Shown: positions 25,614 to 36,869 of the stretch, in pieces
Position numbering within the stretch: the stretch's first letter is position 1
Layout of the letters: each line of letters begins with the position of its first letter
Source of the DNA: Culex pipiens pallens
Lineage: Eukaryota; Arthropoda; Insecta; Diptera; Culicidae
DNA length: 64,000 nt
Direction of reading: 5' to 3'
NCBI RefSeq assembly: GCF_016801865.2
Contig: NC_068938.1
Location: forward strand, 81,790,886 to 81,854,885
Program-made: the position numbers and the translations under genes
Notes under the pieces: model-generated
Told to the model about the DNA's origin: nothing
What the model saw: the letters and a program-made list of their open reading frames with translations, nothing else
The model's database searches: none

Positions 25614-26472
25614 CGTCATGATTCGAAAACCGGACACTTAGTAGCATATTATTTTACTTATAGCTGGCAAAAAATCATGTAATATGTTGGAAATGTATAA
25701 ATATCATCAGGATGTACACAGAAAACAAAAATGATGGTAATATTCATCAGGAAATGGTGACAGATTTTGTGGCTAAAAAAATGATGAATTTTACCCTAGA
25801 AAATGATGAATTTTCATCAGTTTTTGATGAATATTCATCAGGTTCACGTTTTTACACATTTTTTATGTAATATTACTCAAAAAAAGAGGTAATATTCAAC
25901 CTACCAAATTTTCAACATTCCAAAATTCAACTTTTTTTCTGTGTAGTACAAACAGACAATTTTAAGAGAATGCATGCAAAATATGTCTTTTCTAACAATT
26001 TTTCATCAGAATTTCAAATTTAAAATGACTTGTTGTGTTTCAAATCCCGGACACTGATAAAAGCTGAAATCCGGACACTTTTGATTCGAATTCCGGACAC
26101 TCGATTTTGCTTATGAATCATACAAATTTGGACTGAAATTTTAGGGAATGGCATTCTTTAGGTCTCAAATAAGCTGTTAACATCAAAACAATCTATATCA
26201 GAACCATAAATTTCTGCTTTGCCTCCCCGGTGCTTCGAACGCCTATGAAATATTTCAGCGAAATGTTTCACAGTTTTAATAAACTCATGTTTTTATTTAA
26301 TTTAATTGTTTTTGCATTGGCTACAGCGTCCAAATATATTTGAAATGAAAGTTGATGTTAGAATTCATCAAATAACACAGTTTTGACAATAATTATGCGA
26401 ACTTATATAAAAATAATTGATAAAACAAGATGAGGTGTCCAGGTTTCGAAACGTCCGGGAATTCGAATCATG
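25614..26472. mobile_element. TIR element with CATGATTCGAA ends, containing a nested MITE
   Basis: The left end GTCATGATTCGAAAACCGGA and the right end TCCGGGAATTCGAATCATGA are imperfect inverted copies. CCGGACACT motifs recur inside near 25631, 26048 and 26094. A second element is nested at about 25714-25948, bounded by CACAGAAAAC and TTTTTTCTGTG and rich in ATGATGAATTTTC-like repeats. A fragment of the outer family occurs near 16330-16415. Confidence 0.6.
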
Positions 26473-26474
26473 AA

Positions 26475-27642
26475 CCCAAGTAACCACGAGGCACTAAATA
26501 GCGGCATTAAATCAGCATTATATTGGCATTTAATACCAGCAAATAATGCTTCAAAACATTAAATCAGCACTTTTCCCTTGAGAAATATTTCAAGTGGCGC
26601 ACAGTGATGCCGATTTAATGCCTCACCGAAAGCTCGAACAAAAAAAACTGCTTTATCGACGTCAAGGCTGGGGGAAAAAAAAGGACAGCTAGCTGCTCCA
26701 CACACTTGGTGGTGGGCCTCCTTTGTTTTTTTTTTTTTCTCCTGTTGCGTTTCATGTGTGAGTGTGACACTTTGATGTTATTCTTGCATTTTTCTCGTCG
26801 ATCTCCAGGATGCGCGCCAGCCAACTGATGTATTCTGAAATGAGTGTTTGTTTTGAAAGTTTTAATCGATGTGGTTGATGCATCGAACATTAAGGAAGGT
26901 TTTCTTTCTGCTGTTTCGAGTTTCTGGTTCATGAGAAAAACCCGTTGTCATTTTGTTGGACGAAAATTATTGACGAGTCACTCAGCAAATTGCGGCCATC
27001 CAGTCAAGTACAGCACAATCAATTACGGAAGGCTTGGGGTTAATAGGGACAAGTAATGGCTAACGGCTAACCTAAACTGTTTTTCCGAGGAGTGCTTGGT
27101 CCACGGTTGACAAAATTTCACAAAGTGTATCAGACTTCCGGAAAGCAGCTTTTTGCTTGCGAGAAAAGTCATTCAATTTACCAGAGAACTTTTGATAATG
27201 TCCTTTGTGCTATGGGCATATGTTTTGAAAAATTTGGCTTAATTACAGGCTGCAGTTTTCCACAAAAAAAAAATAAACAAAAAAAAACACTTCAGTCAGC
27301 GGGAATTGAACCCAGTTCACGCAAAAATAAAACTGTTGCACACTGGGGGAAATGCGCCTTAGCCCGCACGCTTATTGGAACAGTATAACGGGAGAAGGAT
27401 AAAAGTCAATAAGAGCGTGACTGGCTGAAATGTTTCCCGTATGGATGGGTTACTTTGTTGATAAACATCAAATGCTTTGAAGCACATTTTCAAGGTCGTA
27501 AATGGTGATTTAATGCCAGTTGTAATGCTGCAAAGTTTTGGTACTTTGAGGCATTCGCAAAGCTTATTTACTACTTCAAAGCATTCGAGTGCTGATTTAG
27601 TACTGAATAAATACTTCAATTTAGTGCTTGTGGTTACTTGGG
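26475..27642. mobile_element. TIR element with CCCAAGTAACCAC ends
   Basis: The left end reads CCCAAGTAACCACGAGGCAC and the right end reads GTGCTTGTGGTTACTTGGG, an inverted pair with one mismatch. Subterminal ATTTAATGC, TGATTTAATG and AAGCATT motifs recur. The ~1.17-kb interior has no recognisable transposase. A tRNA-like box B fragment on the minus strand lies near 27300-27325. The element directly abuts the previous one. Confidence 0.7.
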
Positions 27643-29670
27643 AAGTTACCTACTTTTGGGCTCGTTATAGCGATATTTCCCAAATTAAATGCCGATTAGA
27701 CAATCGGTCTATTTTAGCCACAGTTCCCACAGTTTCTAAAAAACTATGTTTTCTTTTTGGCAACGAATGACAAAAGGGTAAAGCAGCCAGAAATAAATTA
27801 ATTACCCACAACATGTTTTCTTTTACTCATAACAGCTCATAACTTTGAAATTATTAAACAAAATGGCTTTCTCTTGATTGCTTTTTTGGAAAATTGTCAA
27901 AGCAATTTGACAGAAATATAATAGCTCTCAGTGTAATTTTATTTCACTTCCAAATTTGAAACGTTTTCTTTGGCCGTTTTTAAAGAGTTTCAAATTTTAT
28001 AAAAAAAATTAACATTTAAAATTTTCAATATTTTATGAGATACAGCCTTGAAAAAACAAAGAATAAATAAATAAATTTTCGTAAGAAAACTAACGGTTAT
28101 CGCCAAATCAACGTGCGCGTTTCTAGAGAACCGCTCAGATGCATCCGTCCTCTCGTCCTGACGAGTTCGACACTCTGTCAGTATGACAAGCGACAACATC
28201 GAATCTAGTCACTTGCTTGCACGTTCTTGCCGTAGACCGTTCTTTTATTTATTAGCCAGCATCCAAAAACCGGGATTGTTCGCAGCAGCACAATTATAAC
28301 AAATTTGCGAACACACACTTTCATTAGTGAATAAATCAAAAGTTTCCGCCCGTACTAGGCCCGGTCTGCCAAAAGTTGAGGCAAATTCTTGTTGTTCTAG
28401 TTGCATAATTCAAGTAGACTTTTTCAATCCCTCGGAGCAATTTATTCTTATTCTACACCGAATTTTGTTGTCGATCGAACCATCATGATTCATGAACCTG
28501 CTGATGGAGTTGCGTCACCTGGAACATCTCACCTTTCAGAAGGACGCGCGAGCTAAAAAGTACTCACACCTGATCCATCATAATTCCGTTGCCAACATTC
28601 CTTCAATGGCTGTTGGACAATATTTTAGTGACCCGAACAACTCCCCTATTTGCATTGCAAGGGTTTATTCCAGGCCTGCCCAACCTTTTCGGCTCAATTT
28701 TCACATTTTTGATCGTCAAAATTACAATGGAATACCCGATTCGAGTGGTAGTTTGACAGTTCGCTCCATAAGAAATACATTGCTTACTACCAACCGCGTC
28801 GGGTACTCCATTGTTGATTTTTCCATGGTTTCTTTGATGGAATCGGTTTTCAGATGACCAGTGAACATAACTTTACCAAAAGTTTGAAAAAATATTTATA
28901 CAAGTCGTTTTTATCTACATTTTACGTCAAAAATCAATCCGGCCCGCGGGCATAACAATTGTTATGTTAGGGTAAGTGGGCGCAGATGCTTTCATGGCAC
29001 TGTATTTTACATTAGAAACTTCAATTAAACTTAAACTTGAACTATCTGTAGAAAATTTCCCATCGTTTGAAACCAAATTAAGAATTCCAAGAAAAAGCGT
29101 TTTAGTGTTCATCACAAAATCTCTACCAAAGCAATTTCCCATAAGAATGGGAAAATAGCCGTTTGGTTTTTCATATCGGCAGCCAAAACCAGACAACATT
29201 TCAGTGAAATTCAAGTTTCATAAGATGCATTTGGATGTCTTCAACAACTTGGCGGGAATTGTATGAAAAACTAATATTTGGAAAAAAAACACTGTAAAAT
29301 TTTTATGAGTAATTTAATTTTTAAGTTGCTACACTGCCCATGTTTGCATAGATGTCCCTTATGCAAAAACAGCAAGCTGAAAAAAACGCAAGGCAAGTTT
29401 GTCCCACACATAATAGTACGTGTTAAGTTTTCATGAAAAAACTGGATTTTCTCATGATTTCTAACAAACAAAGTTATTCACCTAGTATTTTCAAAAATCA
29501 AAAAAAAAATATTCCCAAGTTATTTCCGTCTGATCGGGATATTTTAACCCGGTTATTGATTTGCATGCACCACACACTCAGCGAATATACCGTTTAAAAT
29601 CCGAATGTAACATATTAAACGTATTAGAACATCAAAAATATATTTTAAGTTGCTATCTAAATAAATATCT
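27643..29670. other. Intergenic, unrecognised ORF at 28492-28857
   Basis: AT-rich sequence. The plus ORF at 28492-28857 (121 codons) has no recognisable domain and may derive from a repeat. Nothing else is supported. Confidence 0.4.
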
Positions 29671-29782
29671 AGAGTTTTTTTTTTAAGTCCTATAAGCTAT
29701 TGTGTTTCATATTTGATCGAAGTAGTCTATGATTGAAGAAAGACGTCAAAAATTTTCGCTGCTGCTTTTCTTTGAATTCTGG

Positions 29783-29936
29783 AGTTTTTTTTTGAAAAGG
29801 TCCTATCAACAAAATTTTCATTTTTTGCTTTTTGGGTGTTTTTGAATACCCCTGACTCAAGGCGGTTCTAAAAACACCCAAAAAGCAAAAAATTGAAATT
29901 TTGTTTATAGGACCTTTTCAAAAAAAACTCCAGAAT
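29783..29936. repeat. Inverted repeat with ~67-bp arms
   Basis: The left arm, starting TCTGGAGTTTTTTTTTGAAA, and the right arm, ending TTTCAAAAAAAACTCCAGA, pair along about 67 bp around a ~17-20 bp loop. Inside, TTTTGCTTTTTGGGTG pairs with CACCCAAAAAGCAAAA. The arms share AAAAGGTCC with the hairpin MITE family at 10505. Confidence 0.75.
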
Positions 29937-29959
29937 TGTTGTTCCAAAAAATTAAAAGT

Positions 29960-30530
29960 GGCTCCGGAACAAATCAGTGCAGTGGTGAATGGTGTTGTTC
30001 GTGGTGGAAATGTTCAAGCAGTGGTTCCAGCGGAGGATTTTGAGGAGGACGGTTCAAACAAGGACGTGGCTCGGTCTGGGTCGGTCGCGGAACTGGTATG
30101 GTGTGTTCGACCTGGAAATGGACAACTTCCGGAAGTCTTTGAGAACTGACCCAAATTGGAAAGTTGGCGAGCGCAGAGAGCGAAGCGGTCGTCGGTCTCC
30201 TCGTAGATGGACTCATCGAGGTCAAAACCCAGCGAACGAAACGGAAACCGGAGCCGTGGCGCACGGTTTAGTTCGTTGGAACCGGTTAAGGTGGAACGCA
30301 GTTGCAGCGGGGAGGTTCCGTTGCCGCAGTTTCCACGAAAGGAGGGAAAGGAAGACGACAGAGCAGATTGCGAGTGGGGCGTCGGCAAGCTGAAGCAGCC
30401 TAAGCGGGAACAGGCCTTTTTAAATGTATTGCGGGCATGCGAGACCTTTGAAGAGAAGCTGATTTTGAAAATGTTATCAACTGGTGAGCTCGTTCTTTTT
30501 ATAAGACAACCATACTTTCATGTATTCTGA
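29960..30530 (+). pseudogene. Possible decayed coding segment inside retroposon
   Basis: This GC-richer stretch has three overlapping plus-strand ORFs in different frames (29901-30149, 29989-30393, 30207-30530) and an open minus frame (30014-30388). Segments such as DLEMDNFRKSLRTDPNWKV and EEKLILKMLSTGEL look protein-like, but they change frame. I recognise no domain. It could be a frameshifted transposon ORF or chance openness from GC content. Confidence 0.25.
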
Positions 30531-31146
30531 CATACACACACATCAATGAAGACAAACCACGCCAGTCTTACTATATACGCGGTAGGGTGTTCCCTCGGTC
30601 GTTCGCTGTAAGTTGTGGATTGCCTGCTTCTTTAATGAAGGTTCGACTGGGGGGGGCATGCTTATTAATTTCTCGTCGCTCCATACCCTCAGTGACGTGA
30701 TGGGAGCAAGGGCGTCTATGCGAAGTGTCCCTACACCCGCTACAAATTTCCGGCGCTTGGGGAGGGAAGCGGGAAACCATTTTGATCTATGCGCCGGTAT
30801 TTGTAGCATTAAAATTCGTGCAAAAAAACTTATGCACGTGGGTGTACAGATTGTGGAGTAAAAGATGATCGAATTGTTCACCTAGCGCTCACATGTGTTT
30901 CGGGACCAAGTTGCCTGCGGGTATGGGGATCATACATACATACATACATAAGCTATTGTGTTTCATATTTTTATAGGACCTATTCAAAAAAAAGTTCAAG
31001 ATGGTATGTCAGGGACATAACCGAAAGACATAGGACCAAACAATTTGAATGAGTTTTTGCTGGATTGCTTTGCTGGATTGCTAGTGAAATCTGGAATAAG
31101 ATTATTTTATTTTGTTTCATAGATTTGTCGGCAAAATTGTCATAAA

Positions 31147-33303
31147 TGTTCCCCCAAGGTGAACCTTCCATGAGGGCACCGGCAACTCCAGGTTGTGGCC
31201 ACTACTGTCGAAATGGCCATTTGCAGGATCAATATCAAAACTATGAATTTTGATACCCATATTGCCACAGATCGTATGTTTCGGTTAATGTTACCCCGGG
31301 CCCCGGGAACCGGCTTTGAGGGCATCGGCCACTCCAGGTTGTGGCCACTACTGTCGAAATGGCCATTATTATGTTCAGTATCAAAAACCATGAATTTTGA
31401 TACCCATATTGCCACAACTCGTATGGTTCTGTAAAAGGCCCTCCGGGCCTCGGGGGAACCTGCTTTGAGGGCACCGGCCACTCCAGGTTGTGGCCACTGC
31501 TGTCGAAATGTCAATTTTCATGTTCAGTATCAAAAACCATGAATTTTGATACCCATATTGCAACAACTCGTATGGTTCTGTAAATGTCCCCCCAGGCCCC
31601 GGGGGAACCTTCTTTGAGAGCAGCGACCACTCCAGGTTTTGGCCACCACTATCGAAATGGCCATTATCATGTTCAGTATCAAAAACCATGAATTTTGATA
31701 CCCATATTGCCACAACTCGTATGGTTCTGTAAAAGGCCCTCCGGGCCTGGGGGGAACCTGCTTTGAGGGCACCGGCCACTCCAGGTTGTGGCCACTACTG
31801 TCGAAATGGCCATTATTATGTTCAGTATCAAAAACCATGAATTTTGATACCCATATTGCCACAACTCGTATGGTTCTGTAAAAGGCCCTCCGGGCCTCGG
31901 GGGAACCTGCTTTGAGGGCACCGGCCACTCCAGGTTGTGGCCACTGCTGTCGAACTGTCAATTTTCATGTTCAGTATCAAAAACCATGAATTTTGATACC
32001 CATATTGCCACAACTCGTATGGTTCTGTAAAAGGCCCTCCGGGCCTCGGGGGAACCTGCTTTGAGGGCAGCGGCCACTCCAGGTTTTGGCCACCACTGTC
32101 GAAATGGCCATTATCATGTTCAGTATCAAAAATCATGAATTTTGATACCCATATTGCCACAACTCGTATGGTTCTGTAAAAGGCCCTCCAGGCCCCGGGG
32201 GAACCTGCTTTGAGGGCACCGGCCACTCCAGGTTTTGGCCAAATGTCGAAATGGCCATTTTCATGTTCAGTATCAAAAACCATGAATTTTGATACCCATA
32301 TTGCCACAACTCATATGGTTCTATAAAAGGCCCTCTGGGCCCCGGGGGAACCTGCTTTGAGATCACCGGCAACTCCAGGTTGTGGCCACTACTGTCGAAA
32401 TGGCCATTATTATGTTCAGTATCAAAAACCATGAATTTTGATACCCATATTGCAACAACTCGTATGGTTCTGTAAATGTCCCCCGAGGCCCGGGGGAACC
32501 TGCTTTGAGGGCACCGGCAACTCCAGGTTGTGGCCACTACTGTCGAAATGGCCATTATTATATTCAGTATCAAAAACCATGAATTTTGATACCCATATTG
32601 CAACAACTCGTATGGTTCTGTAAATGTCCCCCCAGGCCCGGGGGAACCTTCTTTGAGGGCAGCGGCCACTCCAGGTTTTGGCCACCACTGTCGAAATGGC
32701 CATTATCATGTTCAGTATCAAAAATCATGAATTTTGATACCCATATTGCCACAACTCGTATGGTTCTGTAAAAGGCCCTCCGGGCCTCGGGGGAACCTGC
32801 TTTGAGATAACCGGCCACTCCAGGTTGTGGCCACTACTGTCGAAATGTCAATTTTCATGTTCAGTATCAAAAACCATGAATTTTGATACCCATATTGCCA
32901 CAACTCGTATGGTTCTGTAAAAGGCCCTCCGGGCCCCGGGGGAACCTGCTTTGAGATCACCGGCCACTCCAGGTTGTGGCCACTGCTGTCGAACTGTCAA
33001 TTTTCAAGTTCAGTATCAAAAACCATAAATTTCGATACCCATATTGCAACAACTCGTATGGTTCTGTAAATGTCCCCCCAGGCCCGGGGGAACCTTCTTT
33101 GAGGGCAGCGGCCACTCCAGGTTTTGGCCACCACTGTCGAAATGGCCATTGGCATGTTCAGTATCAAAAATCATGAATTTTGATACCAATATTGCCACAA
33201 CTCATATGGTTCTATAAAAGTCCCCCCGGGCCCCGGGGGAACCTGCTTTGAGAGCACCGGCCACTCCAGTTTTTGGCCACCACTGTCGAAATGGCCATTT
33301 TAC
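31147..33303. repeat. Tandem array, ~14.5 copies of a 147-149 bp unit
   Basis: The marker ATGAATTTTGATACCCATAT recurs 14 times from 31243 to 33173, with steps of 147, 148 or 149 bp (one copy is slightly changed). Each unit holds two short palindromes: GTATCAAAA paired with TTTTGATAC, and GGCCACTCCAGG then TTGTGGCC. A CG-rich junction GGCCCCGGGGGAACC follows. Three subtypes can be told apart by CATTATTATG, GTCAATTTTCATG or CATTATCATG after the GGCC palindrome, and they tend to recur every third unit. Open frames up to 178 codons exist, mainly on the minus strand, but the unit is not a multiple of three and no domain is seen. I regard it as a minisatellite. Confidence 0.93.
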
Positions 33304-33610
33304 ATGAGAACCGCCACATCATGATGGCTTCCACCGGTCCGCTTGGTGCGCCTTTGTAAGAATTTCCTCCTTCTGCTGCTGGGGTTCTTCCTTCTGGTTG
33401 CTGGTCCTCTTCTTCTATTGGCTGCTGCTGCTGCTGCTCCGCGCCGGCCCGATGTGCACAGTTCGAGTGCTCGTTCCAAAGTGACTTGCTTTTGCGAAAT
33501 TTTCTGCTTAAATAGCGGCACAGCCGGAGAACGGCACAAAAGGGGCGCGGCCTCGAATGCATACGCTCGCTCTGATTGGTCATCTGTCCGATTTGTACTG
33601 AAAAATTACT
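33304..33610 (-). promoter_or_regulatory. Candidate minus-strand promoter at array edge
   Basis: On the minus strand ACCAAT (33575-33580) precedes a TATA-like CTATTTAAG (33507-33515) by about 60 bp, in a locally GC-rich segment that also holds a (CTG)n run at 33421-33439. Transcription from here would run into the tandem array. A minus ORF (33212-33613) crosses the boundary, with a polyglutamine stretch, but matches nothing I know. The promoter call rests on motifs alone. Confidence 0.3.
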
Positions 33611-35520
33611 CATTTTGATTGCATGTTTTAAGTGCTTTAACTATGTTTAGTCAAACTTTCTATGTAGTTAAACGATAGCTGAAGTCTTCCCCTTTCGATT
33701 GGTGGTTCAACCGTCTGGATTAATTCACACGGAAAAAAGATATAAGCGTTCGAAATGTCCCCTTTTTTTGAACGCTCAAATGTGACGCTTTGGATCGAAT
33801 TTCTGAACTGGCCCCCCAATATAGTAAGTAGAGACATAGTTCTATGTCAAAATTCTAGATATGTTAAATGTAACAGATTATGCCAAGACTTTCCTTTAGA
33901 GTAATATTTTCAGATTTTCGGTTTATATATCATTCATCTTTATTTCTAAATCGTTACCTTTACAGTGGCACATTTTTAGGGTAGATGGCCAATATTTTGC
34001 CGGATTTGAGCAGTTTTTTTTTCATACACTCGAAACGGATTTTTCATGAAATCGTCTACATATTAAGAGATTCATTGCTTAATTGTATTGTTTTTAATCC
34101 CTTCTGAGTTATTGTTATGAAATTGGTAACAATTTCCAGCCTAACGCTCTACAGAACACATACGGCTACATTCATAAATTTTCTAGCTTCTGTTTCTTTT
34201 AAACATTTATAGGCTTCTCATATCTAACTTGTAATTATTTGCTTATATTGGCAATTAGCGGTGAGAAATACTAAATTAACCTAGGACAGAAAGAGGAGAG
34301 ACAGAATTGAAGATAGCGACAACAGTTTTTTCAAACCTTTTGTCACATCTTACTTGAAAACGCTTGGTAAATGATGTATTGTTCTCTATGCTTAATTCAA
34401 ATTCTACAGTGAAGTGTTCAGAATTGATAACGATCCATTCAGTATAAGCTCTAAGTCAGAAATTTATTTTAACTCAAAGTCTACTTTTTATGAAATTTAT
34501 CCAAAACTGATTCTTTCAAATATGCCGTATTATTTTAAGTTTTATAGATTGCGAGGTATTTTTCTAATTAAACTTTCTGTAAATAAATTAATCTTATAAT
34601 AACCTCTTATGTTTTGGCATATTTATCATCTACTGCACAGAAGTCTATTTTTAATATTCTCAATACTAAATTCCCTAGAATATTCATCATAATTTGAACA
34701 AACACTACAAAAAATATCAATCAGTTTATTCATGGCAACATTGTTATTAATCATAAACTGATTTATTGCAACTGAAGAAAACTCTATAGCAAAGTACATC
34801 TTAATATTTTTTCAATTAGATTGACGATTTAAAATATAAGGCTTTTTAAATATTTGTTTGATATCAACCATATACGAAGTTTCAGTGATATTTTTTTAAC
34901 AAGCACACATAATCATTAACGAAGTAATCCGAATTCTTTTTTTTCTTTTATAAAGATCTTTTCATAGAACTCTGTAATGTGGAGCGAATTTTAAACACTT
35001 TTTCCCCCTAACACTTAATTGAAAACTTGAACACTCTTTTATATTTTTAAATTTCTATAAACAATGTTGAGCTAAGCCTCCACTTTCAATACAAAAAAAC
35101 AATTTCAGTGTTATTATAAATCTACTGGCGTGTTGATTCCCATTTAATGCATTTTTGCCGCAGTAATATCTGAAATAAAGAGAACAATGCTTATTGAATC
35201 AGCCACCAAAATATGAAGGCATTACAAATAATATTCACACAAAATATCGAATAGACGTTAATGATAGTGAGTACTAAATTTGTGTGTAAGTGTTTGCGTG
35301 TTACTGGCCGTGAAAAATGTTTAATGACAATAAAATGGTCGAATGTGAATGGTACTTAAAAATAACGCACTTTGTGTTAAAATTTGGAAAATTGGTGTAT
35401 AATATTGTCGCAAACATTTTCCTATCCTGCTCTGACTATTATCAAACAAAATTATAAAATTTGGTTTCGAAATAAAAATGCATTAAAATACACTGACCTA
35501 CAAAAATTTACAAAAATGTC
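33611..35520. other. Intergenic AT-rich sequence
   Basis: About 33730-33850 resembles 51080-51200: both have AGATATAAGCGTT and a nearby stem reading AGACATAGTTCTATGTC or AGACGTAGTCTACGTC. This suggests a dispersed element. No coding sequence was recognised. Confidence 0.4.
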
Positions 35521-35811
35521 TGCGCAGGCTCAACTCGAGGAGAAGCATGAAGTTTTGGGTTCCCAAAAGCACCGGCACTTTTAATTTTTCAAAAATATTT
35601 AGACAGGGCCGAAAAATTAGGGCGGTTTGTCGCTGTTGCATACAAGTGAAAATTGCATACAATATGTAGGAGTAGCTACCAGCACTAATTCTTCATGCAA
35701 ACTTTGTAGGAATACCACTCGGCCCTGTCTAAATATTTTTGAAAAATTAAAAGTCCACGCATTTCTAGGGACCCAAAACTTCATGCTTTCCCTCAAGTTG
35801 AGCTTGCGCAG
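35521..35811. mobile_element. MITE with ~90-bp inverted ends
   Basis: The left end TGCGCAGGCTCAACTCGAGG and the right end CTCAAGTTGAGCTTGCGCA are imperfect inverted copies. Pairing extends inward to ATTTAGACAGGGCCG and CGGCCCTGTCTAAAT. Part of the terminal motif also appears at 59880-59917. Confidence 0.75.
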
Positions 35812-36573
35812 AAATTTTGTTGGGCGGTGTTATTGATTTTGACAGTATCTTCAATTTATACTCACATTACTGGCTAATGTTTCTTTCAAACCTGTGCGAG
35901 AGAAAAGCGCCCCCTTTTCTAGCTACCAATTACTTGCGGGCTCCGGCAGAGAAACCCGGCTTCGCGTAAAACGGTTGAATGAATTGGACCACGTCGACCT
36001 GAAGGGTTATCAGCGAAAGGAGGGGATGGATCAGTGTTGGGGGTTTTTGGAAGAATTTGTAGATTCTTGATTTCCCTTTCGACTGGGCCAATTTAGCCAA
36101 ATTTATATCTATTTTCTCGTATCTTATTGTAGTATGAATACTGGCTTACGATTGTAAAATGGATGACTTTATATTATTATTAACACACAAAGGGTTGATT
36201 GATAGGTTTATGTACATTTGAAATTATTTCTTAACTAAATCTAAAACAACATGCTTCATGCAAAAAAAAAGTTTAAATTGTATACAACAAATGCAAAAAT
36301 ATGGGATGAAACCCTTTATATTACTAACAACAAAGATAAATTGAACATGCAATCGAGCAAGCACTCGGTCCGTCCAAATAACTTATTTTAAAGTTATTTT
36401 TACTTTGATTTTGCTAGGGCCGTAGTAACTCAGGAAATAATTATAAAACATAGTATTTTAAGTCATTTTTTAAGTGAAATAAAATAGAAATTACCACAAC
36501 TGAAGTGAAATAATCTCGAAGCCGAGTGAGAATTTCAATCTTCGAAACACAATTCTCAGTAGACAAAACATGT
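35812..36573. other. Intergenic, nothing recognised
   Basis: AT-rich with a short less-AT segment near 35890-36050. No gene or clear element was seen. Confidence 0.45.
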
Positions 36574-36585
36574 GCGTAATACTCA

Positions 36586-36857
36586 TATCGGGGCCGGCAT
36601 TTACAAAGCGGATTCAGTGGCAGTTTCATTCTCAACTTAATGTTAACATGTTAAGGTTAATGTTTATATTCCATAGGTCGCCTTCCTAAGGTGTCGTGAT
36701 AAGGTCCAGTTTGTGACGATACACTACTTTCCCTTTACTAAGCAATCGAATCCAGAAGAGAAACGATCACATGTTGTGTTGGTCCGAGCCGGGATTTGAA
36801 CCCCGATCTACCGCTTACTAGGCGGGAGCGTTACCACTAGGCTACGTGGCTCGGTCA
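36586..36857 (-). mobile_element. SINE with tRNA-Thr-like head, 12-bp duplication
   Basis: GCGTAATACTCA flanks the insert at 36574-36585 and 36858-36869. On the minus strand 36854 to 36784 folds as a tRNA: acceptor CCGAGCC/GGCTCGG pairs perfectly, box A is TAGCCTAGTGG, box B is GGTTCAAATCC, and the loop CTAGTAA gives anticodon AGT. A ~200-bp non-tRNA body extends to the left. The duplication and body mark it as a SINE, although the head is unusually intact. Confidence 0.75.
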
Positions 36858-36869
36858 GCGTAATACTCA

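Larger units (their letters stand above)
29692..30970 (+). mobile_element. Retroposon with 23-bp duplication and (CATA)n tail
   Basis: An identical 23-bp sequence occurs at 29692-29714 and 30948-30970, bounding a 1,233-bp insert. The insert ends in four to five CATA units. Its last ~250 bp (about 30690-30947) recur in reverse complement at 60187-60385, where the tail reads (TATG)n. This gives a 3'-end family with a microsatellite tail. A foldback at 29783-29936 lies near its 5' end. No reverse transcriptase was recognised; overlapping ORFs at 29900-30530 may be decayed coding sequence. Confidence 0.7.
29672..30996. mobile_element. Hairpin MITE split by a later retroposon
   Basis: The left half (from 29672, AGAGTTTTTTTT then AAGTCCTATAA) and the right half (to about 30996, TTATAGGACC then TTCAAAAAAAAGTTC) together match the hairpin MITE at 10505-10580. 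They are separated by 1.2 kb flanked by a 23-bp duplication of the MITE interior, so the MITE was there first. Confidence 0.7.

Noticed and set aside
28492..28857. 121-codon ORF as a gene
   Set aside because: No recognisable family, AT-rich surroundings and no supporting splice or promoter signals.
31381..32669. Overlapping minus-strand ORFs of 132-178 codons in the 149-bp array as a repeat-protein gene
   Set aside because: The unit is not a multiple of three, frames shift at each unit, spacing varies between 147 and 149 bp, and no domain or splice structure supports translation.
31147..33303. CRISPR-like array
   Set aside because: Units are contiguous tandem copies without unique spacers, in a eukaryotic genome.
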